Shown here in pieces: positions 43,855 through 57,129 of a stretch of DNA of 64,000 nt; the stretch's first letter is position 1, and each line of letters begins with the position of its first letter. Position numbers and translations under genes: made by a program. The stretch comes from Guyanagaster necrorhizus (lineage: Eukaryota > Basidiomycota > Agaricomycetes > Agaricales > Physalacriaceae): the NCBI RefSeq assembly GCF_019112545.1, contig NW_025064886.1, positions 1,461,059 to 1,525,058 of the forward strand, written 5' to 3'. The notes under the pieces are model-generated. The model did no database searches. It saw nothing but the letters and a program-made list of their open reading frames with translations, and was not told where the DNA came from.

Positions 43855-46632
43855 TCACCGCAACGAAATCTTAGATGTTCTCTTCATCAGGGTCTCCTTC
43901 ACACCCTCATCCACGCCACTCGCCGTCTTGATGTTGACCAGCACCTCTCGGCAATACCTCAACTTGTCGACTAGCTTCCCGTTGAACTTTGCTTCCGCCT
44001 CGTCGATATCGCCAGCCTCCGACTTCAACGCGGTAGCCATGATATCGCTCAACGTCCAGCGCGTCATCTTATAGTGTTTATCGATATGCGTCACCAGTAG
44101 TCCGTGCGAAGATAGAATGATCTTCGAGTGGTCGTAAAAGTTGAACTGAATCCGAACATACGTCAGTGACAGGAAGAATGCGTAGCGTGCGGGGAAACTA
44201 ACTTGTAATACATCGTGACTCATCTTGAAGACGATGACATGTTTCATCCTCAGGTACTTCTGCACCCAGTCCATGCCCTTCGTCTTGTCCACGTCCTCAA
44301 ACGTGTACTCATACTCCCCATATAGACGTTCCATGATATACCGCTCGAAATGTTTGAGCAGATATACCTTGTTCTTCAAGTCGTCTGGATAATCGTCAAC
44401 AGTGTATGACTTTTTCACAAAGATGACCCCCTGCTTTCTTGCGGCCAAGTAGTCAAAGTGCCTACCTCATAACGAATGAGCTCATATCCCTAGATGACGC
44501 AAAACCGGCCTACCGTTTGTCAGCACTCAGGACAAGGCTTGTTGTGTCATTGAAATGAACGCCGACGCTACCATCGGTTAGAGCATAGCCCATGCCATAC
44601 TTGTTGCAGTAATCTACCCAGGAAACGATGAACACACGTTCCTCAGGAAGAGGAAGCTGTGGATCTTCTCTAGGGTCACGAAATAATTTCCCTCGTTCCT
44701 TTGCATCAAAAGCAAGCGAGAGAACATGGGCAGCACCATCAAAGCCAGTGAGCCTAGTTTTTAGCTCTTGCCCAGTCAGTTTTACTTCTCCGTCTCCTAC
44801 ACGAATTGAGCTCGCGCATCAAATATACGGGGATAGCGAAACTTACGTTGTAGTCTGTCCTCTCTGACATCCGCGTCCTTGCGCTTCCGCACCTCATTCT
44901 TGACAGGTGGCATATTCTCCCTCTCGTCCTCGGTGTCTTCCTCCTTGGGCTCAGCCATTTGAACCACAATCCGGGTTTTCATGGCCTCGACCTCCTTCCT
45001 CTTTGCCTTGTCCCGCTGCAGTTGCTCATCGTCCTCCTCTCTAATACCCTGCAAACCTCTGCCAGCTGCACCACCAACGACACCTCGTCCTTTATGGGGT
45101 CCAAGAGGCGAAGCTTGTTTTGAGGCTGCTTGCAGCTTTCTCATCAAGGGCGACTCCTTCGCACCGTTGCCGGCAGCAGTAGTCATCAAGAGCGGCTGCC
45201 TTGCAGAACTTAGCAAGGCAGAAATGGGGGAGCCGGGCTGAACAGCTTTTTGGAATTCTTTTTCCTGCTGAGCGATGCTCGTAGTAACGCTCTTCATTGC
45301 GCCAGAGGAGGTCGTGGAGACCTGCGATTTAGGAAGAGCGATGGACGTCACTTGGTCATCATCTAAAAGAGCCCTGCGCTTGACACGCCTATAGTTGGCA
45401 TCACTTGACGCACGATTGATATGCTGGAAGGTAGGGATGGTCTCGTTTGCAGAGATGGGGATATAAGGCGGGAAAGTACCCTCGCTGAAGAAGGGGTGAG
45501 CGACGATTTCGTGGACGGTTGGGCGAAGCTGTGGGTCAGGCGCGAGGATGCTTGTGATAAGGTCTCTGGCCTCGGATGACACTGGACGTTCCGGAGGGAA
45601 ATCGTAGTCATTCTCTTTGATGCGGCTAAACGCGGAACATTAACAACAAGACAAACGTAACCATGCAGTAACGCACTTGTAAATTCCTTTCACTTCCTTT
45701 GTCTGGAAAGGGGGACGTCCCACGACAAGAGTGTACAGGATGACGCCTGTAGACCATGTGTCGACTTCGAAGCTATGACCATTCGCGGTGTCGAACAGGA
45801 CCTCTGGTGCGATATAGTTCGGTGTTCCACATATCGTCTTCTTACGTTCACCTTCGTTCTCGATGAGGGCGGCAAGACCAAAATCGCCCACTTTGATGTT
45901 CATATTGGCGTCTAGGAATATGTTGCCGAGTTTGAGGTCCCGGTGGATGACCTGATGGGTATGCATGTAATGACAAGCGCCGAGGATTTGTACCATGAAG
46001 AACCGGGTTTCAGGCTCAGTGAAGCGTCTGCGTCTGCGTAGGAGGTCCATGAGGGACCCACCCAGGCAGAGTTCAAGAGTCATGTAGACGTTTTCGTCGT
46101 CTTCGAAACAGTCTATAAACGCGACAATGTTCGGATGTTCGAGGGATCTGTGGATTTTGATTTCGGCATACAGCTATTTAAATTCACTCAACGGAAATGG
46201 TAGCAGAATGAACGGAATGGCCAACCTTGGTTTTCGCTTTCTTGGTTTTGAGAGAACTCTTGGTGACTACCTTGCATGCCCATTTGGATCCTCGAACATC
46301 TTTCACTTCGTATACTCGAGCAAATCCACCCTATCAAAGAAGGAATACATAAGCGAGAAAATTGGGATAAATAGCTTGCTCACCTCTCCCAAAAAGTCCA
46401 ATCGGTGATATATCCTATTGTTCTTGCTGTCGGAAATGACCTTTGGTGGTGATGGCGGCGCAGTTTTACTGTTCTGGCGAGGCAAAGGAGGTGATGCTGG
46501 CTGTTTTTGTTTCTCAGCGGGTTTTGGTGGTGAAGCTGGCGGGCCGGTAACGTAGTTGTTGACGACGTTGAGAGGATAGCGCTTGGACGGTCCGGCGAGT
46601 GGTGGCGCTGGTATCCTGTTGTATGCCTGCAT
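43855..46632 (-). CDS. Polo-like kinase (CDC5/PLK1 family)
   Basis: Seven exons read 46632-46384, 46330-46226, 46173-45677, 45625-44847, 44796-44514, 44461-44203 and 44145-43855. All have GT-AG introns of 47-66 nt, the total is 2463 nt, and the protein is 820 aa. The N-terminal ~75 residues are proline-rich. The kinase domain (about 77-345) includes [32 protein letters not shown] and the polo T-loop [20 protein letters not shown] basic linker with a PPVKN...KRK stretch follows. The first polo box has [21 protein letters not shown] and the second has [26 protein letters not shown]. Polo kinases drive mitotic entry, spindle poles and cytokinesis by binding phosphorylated docking sites. The gene looks complete. 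Confidence 0.92.
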
Positions 46633-47705
46633 GAATGGACGTGAGCGACGTGAAGCTTGAATCTTGAGGGAGGCCTAACGCCAAATGATGGGACAAGGAA
46701 AAAGGCAGGCCACTGCAAGTTGAAATCCGCGCGATAGCCTCGTGGCAAGCACGTGACATGTGCTATGTTCAACATCATCACATGATCGTGTCGCTTAGCG
46801 TAAGCACCCGGTAAGCTCCGATTGCAGCTTTGACAAGAACCTCGTGCATGCTTCAACTGTCATTAGCGTCGTATTCTTCAAAGTTCAGGTGACTTTGATT
46901 CTTGTCTTGCCTTTGTATTCATGCTTTAAGGTCTTGACTTTGTCTTATGAGATGAAATTTTAAGGCTGCCCATTAAGGTTTGCTGTAAACGTTGCTACGA
47001 CACGTTTGTCAAGTAGAGATCACAACCTTTCTCGGTGATAGCTTCTTCCTTGAACCATGTATTCAGTATCTGCAGTTACGTAATACTCCGCGACTTAGTT
47101 TATAAGCTGAGCCACATCTTTGCTTTCTACGACACCTTTCGAGGTTCAAGGTGGGAAACAGGTGGCTCTTCCCGCCTAGTACAGGTTCACATGTACACGA
47201 ATTCAAAGATTGCATTTCACTACACCAAAGACAATAATGATGGTGGGTGTCGCGCCAGCAGTCCTTCCGCTACCAATTTCTCAATTGCGCTACAATTTTC
47301 AAAACAAAGAGCCTAACGCAGACAGTCGAAGCAGTGTTTGCCTTGTTCGCGTACCTGGTCATCCAATTTGGGCTAACACTTGCTTCACACTCTCCTTTGT
47401 CCATGCGCCCGTTTTGTCCAGCTTCTTACCCCGGTCCGACCTAGCTTTGTCCAAGTAAAGGTGCCAATCTAAGGCCTTCCGTGTATGTTATCACCGGTAT
47501 GTGCTATAGAAAGTCAAGCAGAATCATACACTTTATCGTCAGAAGATAACTGAGGAAAAATGACCGCTAGCAAGGTCTTCTTTTTGTCATTTCCCTCAGT
47601 CGCGCCACCGAAAGTGGGTTGCCATCACCTGGCCAAAAACGGATTCAACCTCCGACGTTATTGTACTGCTTGCAAATACTTGACTTTGGCCGGCCAATAT
47701 ATATA
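46633..47705. promoter_or_regulatory. Divergent intergenic region
   Basis: It separates the polo kinase start (46632, minus) from the start of the hypothetical gene at 47706 (plus) and must hold both promoters. Small frames inside show no domain. A TATATATAA sequence at about 47,698-47,706 lies right at the chosen ATG, so the true transcription start is uncertain. Confidence 0.45.
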
Positions 47706-50598
47706 ATGCATCGAGCCTTTGACCAACACGACCCGGTTGCATCCTTCCCCATCAGCGACTTTCTGCTCTCTACGTGCACCGTCATTGCAAAAAACTACTT
47801 AGAGAGGTCCACGTTTGGTGTCTGCCTCTGTCTCCCCAATGTTCCAACAGACGTGAGTCCCAAATCAACTCCCGGTCTTATTTTGTGCTCATGCTGTATG
47901 TTTTCTTAAGACCCGTCCCTCGAACTCTCAACAAGGAACATTATTCCTTCCTCGATACCACATCTCCCGAGGAGGCAACATGGTCAACGACAACGCCGGG
48001 AAAGGCTACCTACGACGCTGAAGCCGAGTTGCTTATTCGAAATAGCATTCCTTTTCTTCCGCAGGATCCCCCTCGTCCTTCCCAGTGCGTGCCTATACTT
48101 CGTCCTCATCTGAGGTTATGCTAACAATGCCTCTGCTAGTCGTCGTGGTCGAGCACCGGATTCCCTGATATTCGGGGAGCCTGAGGAAACGACGGAGGAC
48201 GCATCACACAGTCCCTCTCATGAGGCGCCACCTGACTTGTCTACGATACTGTCTATGTTAGATGCCCAAATTCTTCAAGAGGAAGATGAGCTTGACGAAG
48301 AGTTGGAATTCGTCCCCCTCTACGCTCCAGTAGAACCAGTCCAAAATTCATCATCTCAATTCCAAGACACGTCCCGGACACCTCGTCCCGATTCTACGAC
48401 CACTCCAGGCAACGACGTCCCATTTTCTCAGCCAATGCCACCCACAGCTTCTGCACCCGCCGTCCCTCAACCCAACGGCTCCTCACCTATCACCCAGCCC
48501 ACTCCTTCTGTCATCGTCCACGATGCCATCCAAGTACCTATATATGACACTGAGATGGAGGAGCATCTTCACCCGCCTCTGAATAAATCGTCCGATGAAT
48601 TTTCCTCTGAAGAAGTACAAGTTGTGTCATTGACTCAATGTCACGTACCAATCATGCCACCTCCGCCGTCTAGTTGCCAGTCTCCTCCGCGGCCCACTTC
48701 ACCGCAACCTTCGCATACGCAACTGTCTCTAGGAGAGCTGCAGCGGCATCTCGCTGAAGCGGTCACCCAGGCGGTCGTCAGTAATCTCAACGTAACAGAG
48801 TTTGCTCGAGGATCCATGGACATCCAACATGTTAATCAGCTGGTCCCGCAACTTGTGTATGATATGCTACAGCAGTTTCCACAATTGTGGGAAGTGCAGA
48901 CATTGCTCTCCATCCAACTGTCGGATGTCGAGGCATTGGCCGTGCAGGTGGTAGAACAGTTTCTGACGATGGTGAAACTAGCGCAATCGCAAGACCAGCA
49001 GATTCATCAGCTCGCCGCCACTGCATCCTTGACGACCGACTCCATCAGACCACACGAGGACAACTCCCCTAGGTTGGGTGTATGTCTTGTCTTCGTTTTG
49101 ATCATTTTCAGATTCTTATCTTCTATTTTTGCAAGGCTTCACCTGAGAGTTATCTTGAAGTTGCGATCGAACAAGAACAAGAGTCTCAGCAGTACTTCGC
49201 CAGTGATTTCCAATTCATGAAATTGAAGGACAGACTACCCTCAATACCTGAAGTCTCTGAAGTTCCGGCATTTGTTCTGCTTTTCCGGGATACCTATCCA
49301 CAACTTGAAGACGAGGCGATCTGGAAGATTGTCATGTGGTTCCATCCTGAACTACATGACAAAAAAAATCTAGACGATACCTTTGTTCTGCGAGAGGAAG
49401 CCGTGAAGGCGGCTTTGGCTGAAGTTCGAAACTGGAGATTTCCTTGCTCTGATGCAGGCTGGGCTATATCCGCAGAAGAATTCTTTCCCTCGTCGCAAGG
49501 AACGGTGCTTCCTGAAGGCGTCCTTTTCCTGGAGCATGAATCGAGCATTGGCTCTACACCCTGCTCCCCTTCACCACCACCCACTCCTTGTCAAGAAGAT
49601 TTACCTCTAGGCACAATGTTCGACGAACATGAAGAGGTCCAACTGGAGGTCCATTTTTCGTCAACTTGTTATTCAGCTTTGATTGACGATGTGTCCAGAA
49701 CCACGAGGAGTTTTGTGACAACTTGGATTGTTGGTCTTTCGCTCCTCAACTGACTTGGTCGCATATCTATGTTTCGTCGTATGTCCCGGAGACAGAAGAC
49801 TGCCGTGCTAGCCAAGACGGGCCGCTGCGGTGCGATCCTGACGAACAATCATACTACGACTATCAGTATGACTACCACGACGATTACCCGTACGATCAGT
49901 ACAAGCAGCCGCAAGCTCGGTGCGAGCCGCTACACGCTCCGTATGAACTACACGCTCCGTATGAGCAACTACACGCTAAGTACGAGCCGTCTCAGCTCCA
50001 ACGCGAGCAACCGTACAAACAGTTCGATCAGTCACCCGTGCAACACCACCAGCCCTTCCGTGTACCGTACGAGCCGTCAGACGTCGAGCCATCACACGTT
50101 CAGCGCGACCGGCAACAAGACCGACAGCGTGGCTGCCCGCGGCTCTTGCGATGGTTCCTCCGTTCACAGAAGCCGCATCCACAGCCGCCCAGCCCTTTCA
50201 AGCCTACCCCCAAAAGCTCGTATGACTCCCAGGACCACCGGTACAACACCGTCCTACCCGAGCCTACATATATTCTCGAGCGGGAGCCCCCGAAAAACCC
50301 GCATCAGTCCCGAGACGAGCCCGACTGCCATCTCGATCTCAAGCCGGAACCCCCGTTTGATCTCAACAGAGAACCCCCAAAGGATCGCAGATATCCGGAG
50401 GGATATCCACGCTGTCGCCCGGTTGACAGTCAGTCCGAGAGCGATAGCAGTGACTCTGAAGATCAAGGTGGGGACCACGAAATCGACGACCAAGCCAGTG
50501 ACGACCTGCCTCTGCCTCTGCAGCCGCCACGTCCGCCACTCCACTCCAACACCCACCGCCTTTATCAGTTTGTTCCTTGGTTCGCATCGACATTTTGA
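47706..50598 (+). CDS. Hypothetical low-complexity protein, five predicted exons
   Basis: I recognise no family. Exons reading in frame are 47706-47852, 47972-48084, 48140-49079 and 49136-49753. With a stop at 49753 they give 605 aa. A phase-0 intron from 49691 (GTGTCC) or a nearby donor to CCGGAG at 49791 would instead join the open frame 49792-50598, extending the protein to about 850 aa. Residues ~100-240 are acidic and proline/serine-rich. A helical stretch follows (LSLGELQRHLAEAVTQAV, QQFPQLWEVQTLLS), then an acidic C-terminal part, and in the long version a Tyr/Pro/Gln-rich tail with LHAPYE repeats. The start and the first acceptor are uncertain. Two separate genes are possible. Confidence 0.45.
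49930..49987 (+). repeat. Tandem coding repeat (LHAPYE-type)
   Basis: Three near-identical units of CTACACGCTCCGTATGA-type sequence, 18-21 bp each, encode LHAPYE, LHAPYEQ and LHAKYE. Surrounding CEP/YEPSQ and YEPSDVEP segments look like older units. Confidence 0.75.
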
Positions 50599-50960
50599 CC
50601 TACGCATCTTGTTTTCGTCTTTCGCGTTTTCAATCTGCATCTTGTATCATTATTCTTACCATACCATATCGACTGTATCAATAGTTTTTTTCCCTCTGTT
50701 CTTCGAATCCTTAATCCTCTTCTTTGGCTCTATTTTCGTCTTTTTGCTTTTCTTTCAGAGTAGATGCATTTCCACATTTCCAAATTGTCTAGTAATAAGA
50801 ATACATCGGGGGAGTTGCGGCGGGAGGGTGCTTGTTCTCTAACACTTGTTTGCGTGACTATACTTGAATTCACCGCTGGTATAACGAGTCTTTCTATGTT
50901 TTGAATGCCATCAGATTGCACTGTATATGCTAAGACGAACTGGGGGGTAGGCGTGGAGTA

Positions 50961-52148
50961 CTATTGGGCCGTTAGCAGTTTCCATCCTGAGGGTGTCACA
51001 GTCTTGTTTGGGTTCACCACAAACATCGCTGCTCGCGTCATAGGATCTAGCCAGGAAGGCAGTATAAATATGAACCAACTCAACACCCAGCAGTAGCCCA
51101 TGCCCCGGCCCAAGACAGTAGGTGCATACATTTTCCCAGTGTAATAACCGTTTGTTCCAACGCCATTGCGCCAACTTGGGAACAAAAGGAAATCTTGTTA
51201 CCATACGCCCACCGACGGGTGACCGAACATTCCTGGAGCTGATGCAAGAAGCCGGATATAAAAAAGGCAATATGAAGCTGTACGGAAAAGGCTGCATAGC
51301 TTCCGCGTCTCAGACGAAGCACACGATATGCTAAGAAGCGCGCATGCGACAATAAGAACTACGGCCAGGGGAAAATCAGCCGACGAAACAAAAAAACCAG
51401 TTTCAGCGCACTTTTCGTAAGCATTGATGCCAGGTCTTTCTAGGATAACGTAGAATGAGGACGAGAGCATAGGGACGACGAAAAATGTACCCCAAAATCT
51501 TTGCACCGTATAGCCATCCGCCAGTCTCCCAAATAAAGCCGATGTAACCCTCTCACCAGTCACAAGGAACAGCAAACAGTGTTGGATATTCAGAACTGAA
51601 ACAGTCCCCGTTCCGAAGCCCAGTAGGCTAAGAAAACGCCGTTTGACCCCATACAACGTGATTGACTCTCTGTTGACAAATGCAGGATTTAATCCGTTCA
51701 ACGCACTGCCGGCATCAAGCAGCAGTAGACATAGACCAACTTTCAGCCAAAGCTGGGTCACCGACTGACGTGTACAGGGTGGTAATACTGCTGCAGGCTG
51801 AGCCCAGCCGAGACTGAAACAGAGGGCTGCAGCCCATTTTAAGCGCGCCAGAAAGGACTTCTTAGATATGCGTCCCGCTTGTTGGTCACATTTACGCAGT
51901 TCCCGTTGCACATCCGTCGTTAGGACCAAGTAGTCCGATGCATACAAGACAATGGTGGTGCTCCAGCCGCCTATCGAACTGTCGAGCAGAGCATTGCTAG
52001 TAGTGGTGAAGAAAACGATGTATAGGGCGAGGGTGGCGGTGGGAAAGAAGAAAAGCGATCGATATGCTGTTGGTTCGACAGCAAGAGCGACGAGAAAGAG
52101 AGCGAGGAGGGCGATCAAACTGAGCACGAGGCGTCCTTCCATGATCAA
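50961..52148 (-). CDS. Wax-synthase-like integral membrane protein (MBOAT-related), possibly degenerate
   Basis: From an ATG at 52148 (or 52142) the protein begins with hydrophobic segments (LVLSLIALLALFLVALAV). It continues with SNALLDSSIGGWSTTIVLY and later ALFGRLADGYTVQRFWGTFF, which resembles the FG-x-x-x-D-A-Y-T-x-R-R-F-W-G core of fungal wax-synthase-domain acyltransferases. The WHQ that normally follows RFWG is absent; FFVVPML is found instead. A C-terminal piece in another frame, GRGMGYCWVLSWFIFILPSWL, fits the last membrane helix of the family and ends at a stop at 50961. At least one intron (around 51,400-51,270) and one frame change are needed. It would transfer acyl groups in the endoplasmic reticulum membrane if active. 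Confidence 0.5.
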
Positions 52149-53137
52149 CGATCGAGGACAAACCTCACGATCAGATATCGATTGTCAAGTTCGAAGGTCA
52201 CCAATCGTGTAAGCATGAACTCTTGTCGCCTCCGTTTGTATTCCTGATGATAATTAATGGGAATTCCCTCAGCTTATTCTAGCATTAACGATGTATTTGT
52301 GGCGATCTTATCTGCGGGCCGCGCTGATGACTATGTATACTATCATCGGTACATCCCACGAAAAGAAGAACTAGGATCTCTGAATACTCTTTCAGGGTAA
52401 CCCGTGTGAGACGTGCGAAAACTTGATTCTGCAACACTTGGCACTCCGGAAATACACAAGAAGCATCGTGATTCTTACTGAGAAGGGACTGGACCACGAC
52501 ACGGTTCCGAGAAACTGTCATAGTATCTGAGGCAGGCATGTGAGCATACATGTTTATTTGGGTATGACCCAGGCCTCAAGCAAGCGAAGATAACTAAAGA
52601 AGTAAAGGGAGTAGGTCACAAGACGCTGTTAATATGTCAGAAAGAAGACAAAGCGTTCAAGGGATATGCTTCTGTCCGAAATGGGCGTTTTGGGGAGTAT
52701 CATAGGACATTTGAGCTTGCGCCGCAGGGTACAAAATAAGAGAGAGGCATAAATACACCGTTATGACTAGTGATTGAGTTACCTGAAGCTGAATCCTCGG
52801 ATTGGACAAGGAACATAGAGGAACGCCAGGATTTCGGCTGCTACTGCACCAGGAAAGGAAGCTTGCTTCGGTATAACACATGGTGATTCATTTTACTGCT
52901 GAGAGCTGAAACTGTACCGCACAGTCGGTTCTTGCAACTTAAATTATTGAATAGGTCTGCAGGAGAGCGAATCTGGGCTTGAATGACGGATCAGGAACAT
53001 CAAACAACTAGCAGATGCATACCAGGGTTCCTCGTGATATCAATGAAGGATGGCGCACTTGGCCAAGTTCTGGGAAACGACAGAATACAAATGCACAAAC
53101 AGGACATCTTCAATGAATCCTACCGATCGTGCATGAG
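52149..53137. other. Intergenic spacer
   Basis: Short frames (52285-52551 minus, 52657-52881 minus) have no domain and no supporting splice pattern. I see no gene. Confidence 0.45.
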
Positions 53138-54790
53138 CTATCGACGGCGCCGTGGCTTTGTGAATAGTCTCCTCGACCGTTGATCCTTATCCTGCTCCAT
53201 AATTTTCTTCAATTTCTGCTTTTTCCTTTCCTCCACTGCAGTTTTCTCCTTCTGCGTATCACTTATCATGTTACCTTCCTGCTCCTCCAGCTCAACCTGG
53301 GCATCAAACTGCGCAAGACTCGTTTCCATCAATTGTCGTAGATCTCTCTTTTCGCCCGCAGGAACGGTCCATTGGAAGTCAAAACCCCATCCATAAGATC
53401 CCACGTCGGAATGTTCTGCTAGACCGCCTTTGTTACGCCACCAGTCAATGAAAAACATTGCCGCTCGCTGTAAATCATATTCCCCGCGTCCGGCAAGCAT
53501 CCCCATTCGCTTAGCTAGCAACGAAAGGAATTCCCACACGTCCGCCGTCGGTTTTGATCCTGATGGCAGGACGGATAAATAGTTCGGCGCTACAATAATA
53601 TAAAATTAGGTTCAGCTTCATTGAATACATCCATAGAACCCCGAAGACAAAAGGGAACAAGGTTTGGTAGATGAACACAAGAAGCATAACTTCGAGAAAA
53701 GGCGCTAATAAATAGCCAGGAACCGCTGATACGAAAACTTACAGATGGAATTCAGGATATTAAGTTTGTACAGGAGATATTCAGCGAGCGTTTCAGTTTG
53801 GTATAGACCTTCTTTGATCCCCGCTGGGAGTTCATGGGACTCAGTTCGGAGGTTTTCCAGAGCGGGGGGTTACGTACCAATCAAAGCGAGCTTAGCACCG
53901 CGCTCGGCGCCTGCTGGTCCGTGGCCCAGGAATGGTAACATCATTCCGGGTGAGTCAAAGGCGTACACGAGAGGATTCTCAAAGATTTTTATCCTGTTGG
54001 ACAAGGATACCGTTACTCCAGGGTTAGCCCCCGTTCGCACGGCTTTGGGCGTTCCTAATTAGACGATGACGACGTGAGAAGGAGAAAACAACGTTTAGGT
54101 TCGACGTACGCCCTTTAATCCCCGTGTTGCGGAGAGCGTTTAGTAATGATGATTTACCCACATTCGGCATGCCGACAATGAGAACGTTCATGCCTTCGAA
54201 CCATCGGTAGTGCTTGCCTAGGTCTATACGGGAAGGGAAAAAAATATAAGACGCTATCTACAAGCACACGCAGAGGCCCACCAGAGAGTATCCGGTATAT
54301 CCGCTTGAGGTCAGAGGTCTCCTTCAGTGAGGTGAAATAAAAATCTTGTTCCGGATATTTGTCTTGCATCACCGACAGGAATGGCTAAGAGGCGCAAAAA
54401 TAGATATCACAAGCCTTCCTCCGATATATCGGTTCATATTCTTACTGGGATACCCCACTCGGGGACACGGTCCGCCTTGTTCAGAAGGATAACGTGTTGG
54501 AACATTCGGTTGCTCATTCGCGCCTTGTCTCTCCACTCTTGGAGCATATCTATTATCACATCGCTTCAGCACCTGGAAATAACAAGCCGCACATTGTACT
54601 CGCCTTGAAGTTTACGATTGATACTTGTCAGAGGAAGCCTAGCATCTCTGACTTCGAGGACAACATGTGTACGGGACAACATTGAAGGCAGCTGCTTTGT
54701 AAATCTGTTCATGTGTCCCGGAAACCATGATGGTGGTACCGGCAGAACAGGACACGAGATATGTAGCAGTTGTGCAGGTAGAGAATTCAT
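53138..54790 (-). CDS. MTG1: Mitochondrial ribosome-assembly GTPase MTG1 (YlqF/RbgA family)
   Basis: The minus-strand exons from ATG 54790 give SWFPGHMNRFTKQLPSML and DVVLEVRDARLPLTSINRKL-type sequence. The G4 motif LLNKADRVPEWG follows, then G1 in VLIVGMPNVGKSSLLNALR, and G2/G3 in ANPGVTVSLSNRIKI and YAFDSPGMMLP. The order G4-G1-G3 is the circular permutation typical of this family. The C-terminal exon (53539-53138) contains EYDLQRAAMFFIDWWR and ends in a basic RSRRLFTKPRRRR tail. About six short introns break the gene (near 54,590, 54,440, 54,280, 54,080, 53,870 and 53,660). The family matures the large mitochondrial ribosomal subunit. The short N-terminus (about 20 residues) gives a weak presequence. 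Confidence 0.88.
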
Positions 54791-57129
54791 AGCCTAGGAT
54801 CCTGTCAGAATGCCGCCATTTTTGGATTTTCAGGGTACCCTTACGATAATCGGAGTTGAAGATAAAAATTTCGTAGATTTGTACCAACACAGTGAATTTC
54901 GGCAGCAAGATCCGAATTCCGTTCTTATCCACGGAAATCGACGCTTTCAGAGCGCGTCTTATCGTGACAACTTGTCGAGTCTGGCCGCGAGTCGGATTTG
55001 TGAACGCCACACTTTAGTCTAGATGGTGCCAGGTTGGGCGGTCACTTCCTGGTCAGACTGACTCGTTGCAAGCAGAATACGAGCAGACTAGACCGAGTTA
55101 AAGAGGAAAGAGCAATTTCTTATTCTTCGTGACGTAACATCACGTGGTCTCGGCCACCGACGGGAATGTTTTTTCTCTTGTAACCACATTGCTCACAGGC
55201 TCACTCAGCTCTGCCAAGAATCCTAGCCGCTTCCCCGATTTCAGTAAATTCCGGATCCGACTTCCGTCCAGTAAATCATTCCGAGAAACGGATTGCCAGG
55301 GACCGCTTCGGAGATGACAATGGGACATTAGTGTATTACTTGCGGCAGAAGCTTCGTCTTTGGAAGACAACTCACCATATTTGGAAGAGTACAACTCCCG
55401 CCTTCAAATGAGATTTTTGGAAATGATTGATTTTTGGGCCGGCCCGATTTTTGTCACACTGTCACGTTGCGTCAAGTTTGCCGCTCGCGCTTGTTCGTGC
55501 GAGTACTCCTGGATCTCTTGGTGAATATGATTGTTACTAGGGGGTAATGTTCTTTGATCTCTCTGATGTCATTCACACTGTAATTATGTTACATGTCCAA
55601 CCTTCTCCACGTTACATCTTGCTTCAGGCATAGTAGTAATAGGAAGTTCGATTTTTCCTCTCGCCTCTGACCTCACTCATTGTCGTGCTAAGGCGTGGAA
55701 CATCTACGTTTGCCATCATGCTGTTTAGCCACCACTTAAGACCGTTTTCTATCCATGAGGAATAAGTACCGTGGCTCAATGTATGAGTAAGCAGTCAGTA
55801 CATGTTCACCAACCAGTTTGCAACCAGTGCACCTATCAAAGTCATCGAAGGGGAATCATTCCGAAAATTTGAGGATGCCGGAACGATTTAGCCTACTGAC
55901 TTTTCTCTGGCAATAATGTAGCCTTCCTGTTGTATACTTGTTATATATTCTGCAAGATGGCAATGACATCGAATAACTGCAAAGAGGACAAGGTGACTAC
56001 TAAGTTTCCATCACACAGGGGATAACCAAGACAAAGGGGGCAGGATCGAGCTGGGCAGACTCAAAGAATAAGTACAATAGGTACCCGGGTTGAATGTTGT
56101 TCACGTGTATTTCTAGCCAGGTCCCTTTCCCAGTGGTCGCTACTTTTTGTTCATGAATGTGGAGCTATCGATTGGCCAGTAGTCAGAAGTGTGAGGGCGT
56201 GCCAAACTTCGCTGATCACATCAAAGGATTTAAGTAGCTGGAGCCGTTGTTGCCTTCCAAGTCTTCAGTATAATTCTGGAAGGTCGTATTTTGATTCGCT
56301 GAATGCTTCATACTTCATTAAACAGATTCATAACAACAGACATCGTTCTGAGGTCACAGAACTAGATTGGTGAATCCACAGGTATCGTGGGAACGCGCCT
56401 AAAAAGAGTTCTTCACACGAAGAAAGGGGGTTCTTGGAGTTCGGCGCCAAGTTTATCCATAAGTAGAAGAATAGTAAATTCTCCCTATTTGCCTCTGTTG
56501 CTTTATCAAGGCACGACTGTATTGAATTCGGGGAAGTGCGACCCTGCCGTCGCGGGCGGCGGGAAGTGGTGAGCCTTAAATAAAAAAAAAATTACACGGA
56601 TAGATCCACCCTGCTGGGTGGCCGGACCATCAATAAAACATTGTTCGCAGGAATATACGGCCAAATTTACGCTCGCACCTTTATTTTCCTGTGACGCGTG
56701 ACGGTGCAAATGGACGCTGAAAGATACGCATCAAACAGCTCTATTCTAAACCGATTTATGATAGCAACTACTACATACAATGGATGAAACAACCAGAACA
56801 ATGGAAAAGACCAATGGGAACGAGCAGCGCAACAGGTGAAACTTGAAATACAATCAATCGATATGGAGAACGAGGGTCGAGATCCATGAAAGGTATAAAT
56901 GTGAAGGGAGATCGATAGATACGCCAGTGCACCAAAAACCCGGAAATGTGAACGGAAAGAATAGGCATAGGCCTCATGAAAATGAGAGCATGTGGACGGC
57001 CTCGACGAGGTGGCCGAATGAAGAAGACAGATGGTTTTTTGGGCGAGAATGCTTTAACGATAGTGATGAACCAACTGACGAGAAATGAGAAAAAATGAAC
57101 GGTTGGAAAAAAAGATAGCACGCACCTAG
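54791..57129. other. Long gene-free region (2.3 kb)
   Basis: Frames at 54810-55022(+), 55140-55394(-), 56191-56373(+) and 56771-57121(-) show no domain, and I could not assemble exons. A poly-A tract lies near 56,581. I see no transposon ends. Confidence 0.45.

Noticed and set aside
46380..46856. Minus-strand frames over the polo kinase first exon
   Set aside because: Alternative-frame readings of the polo kinase N-terminal exon and promoter.
49769..50842. Serine/threonine-rich plus-strand frame of 357 aa
   Set aside because: It overlaps the Tyr/Pro-rich frame in another phase and looks like a shadow of the repetitive sequence; no start context or domain supports it.
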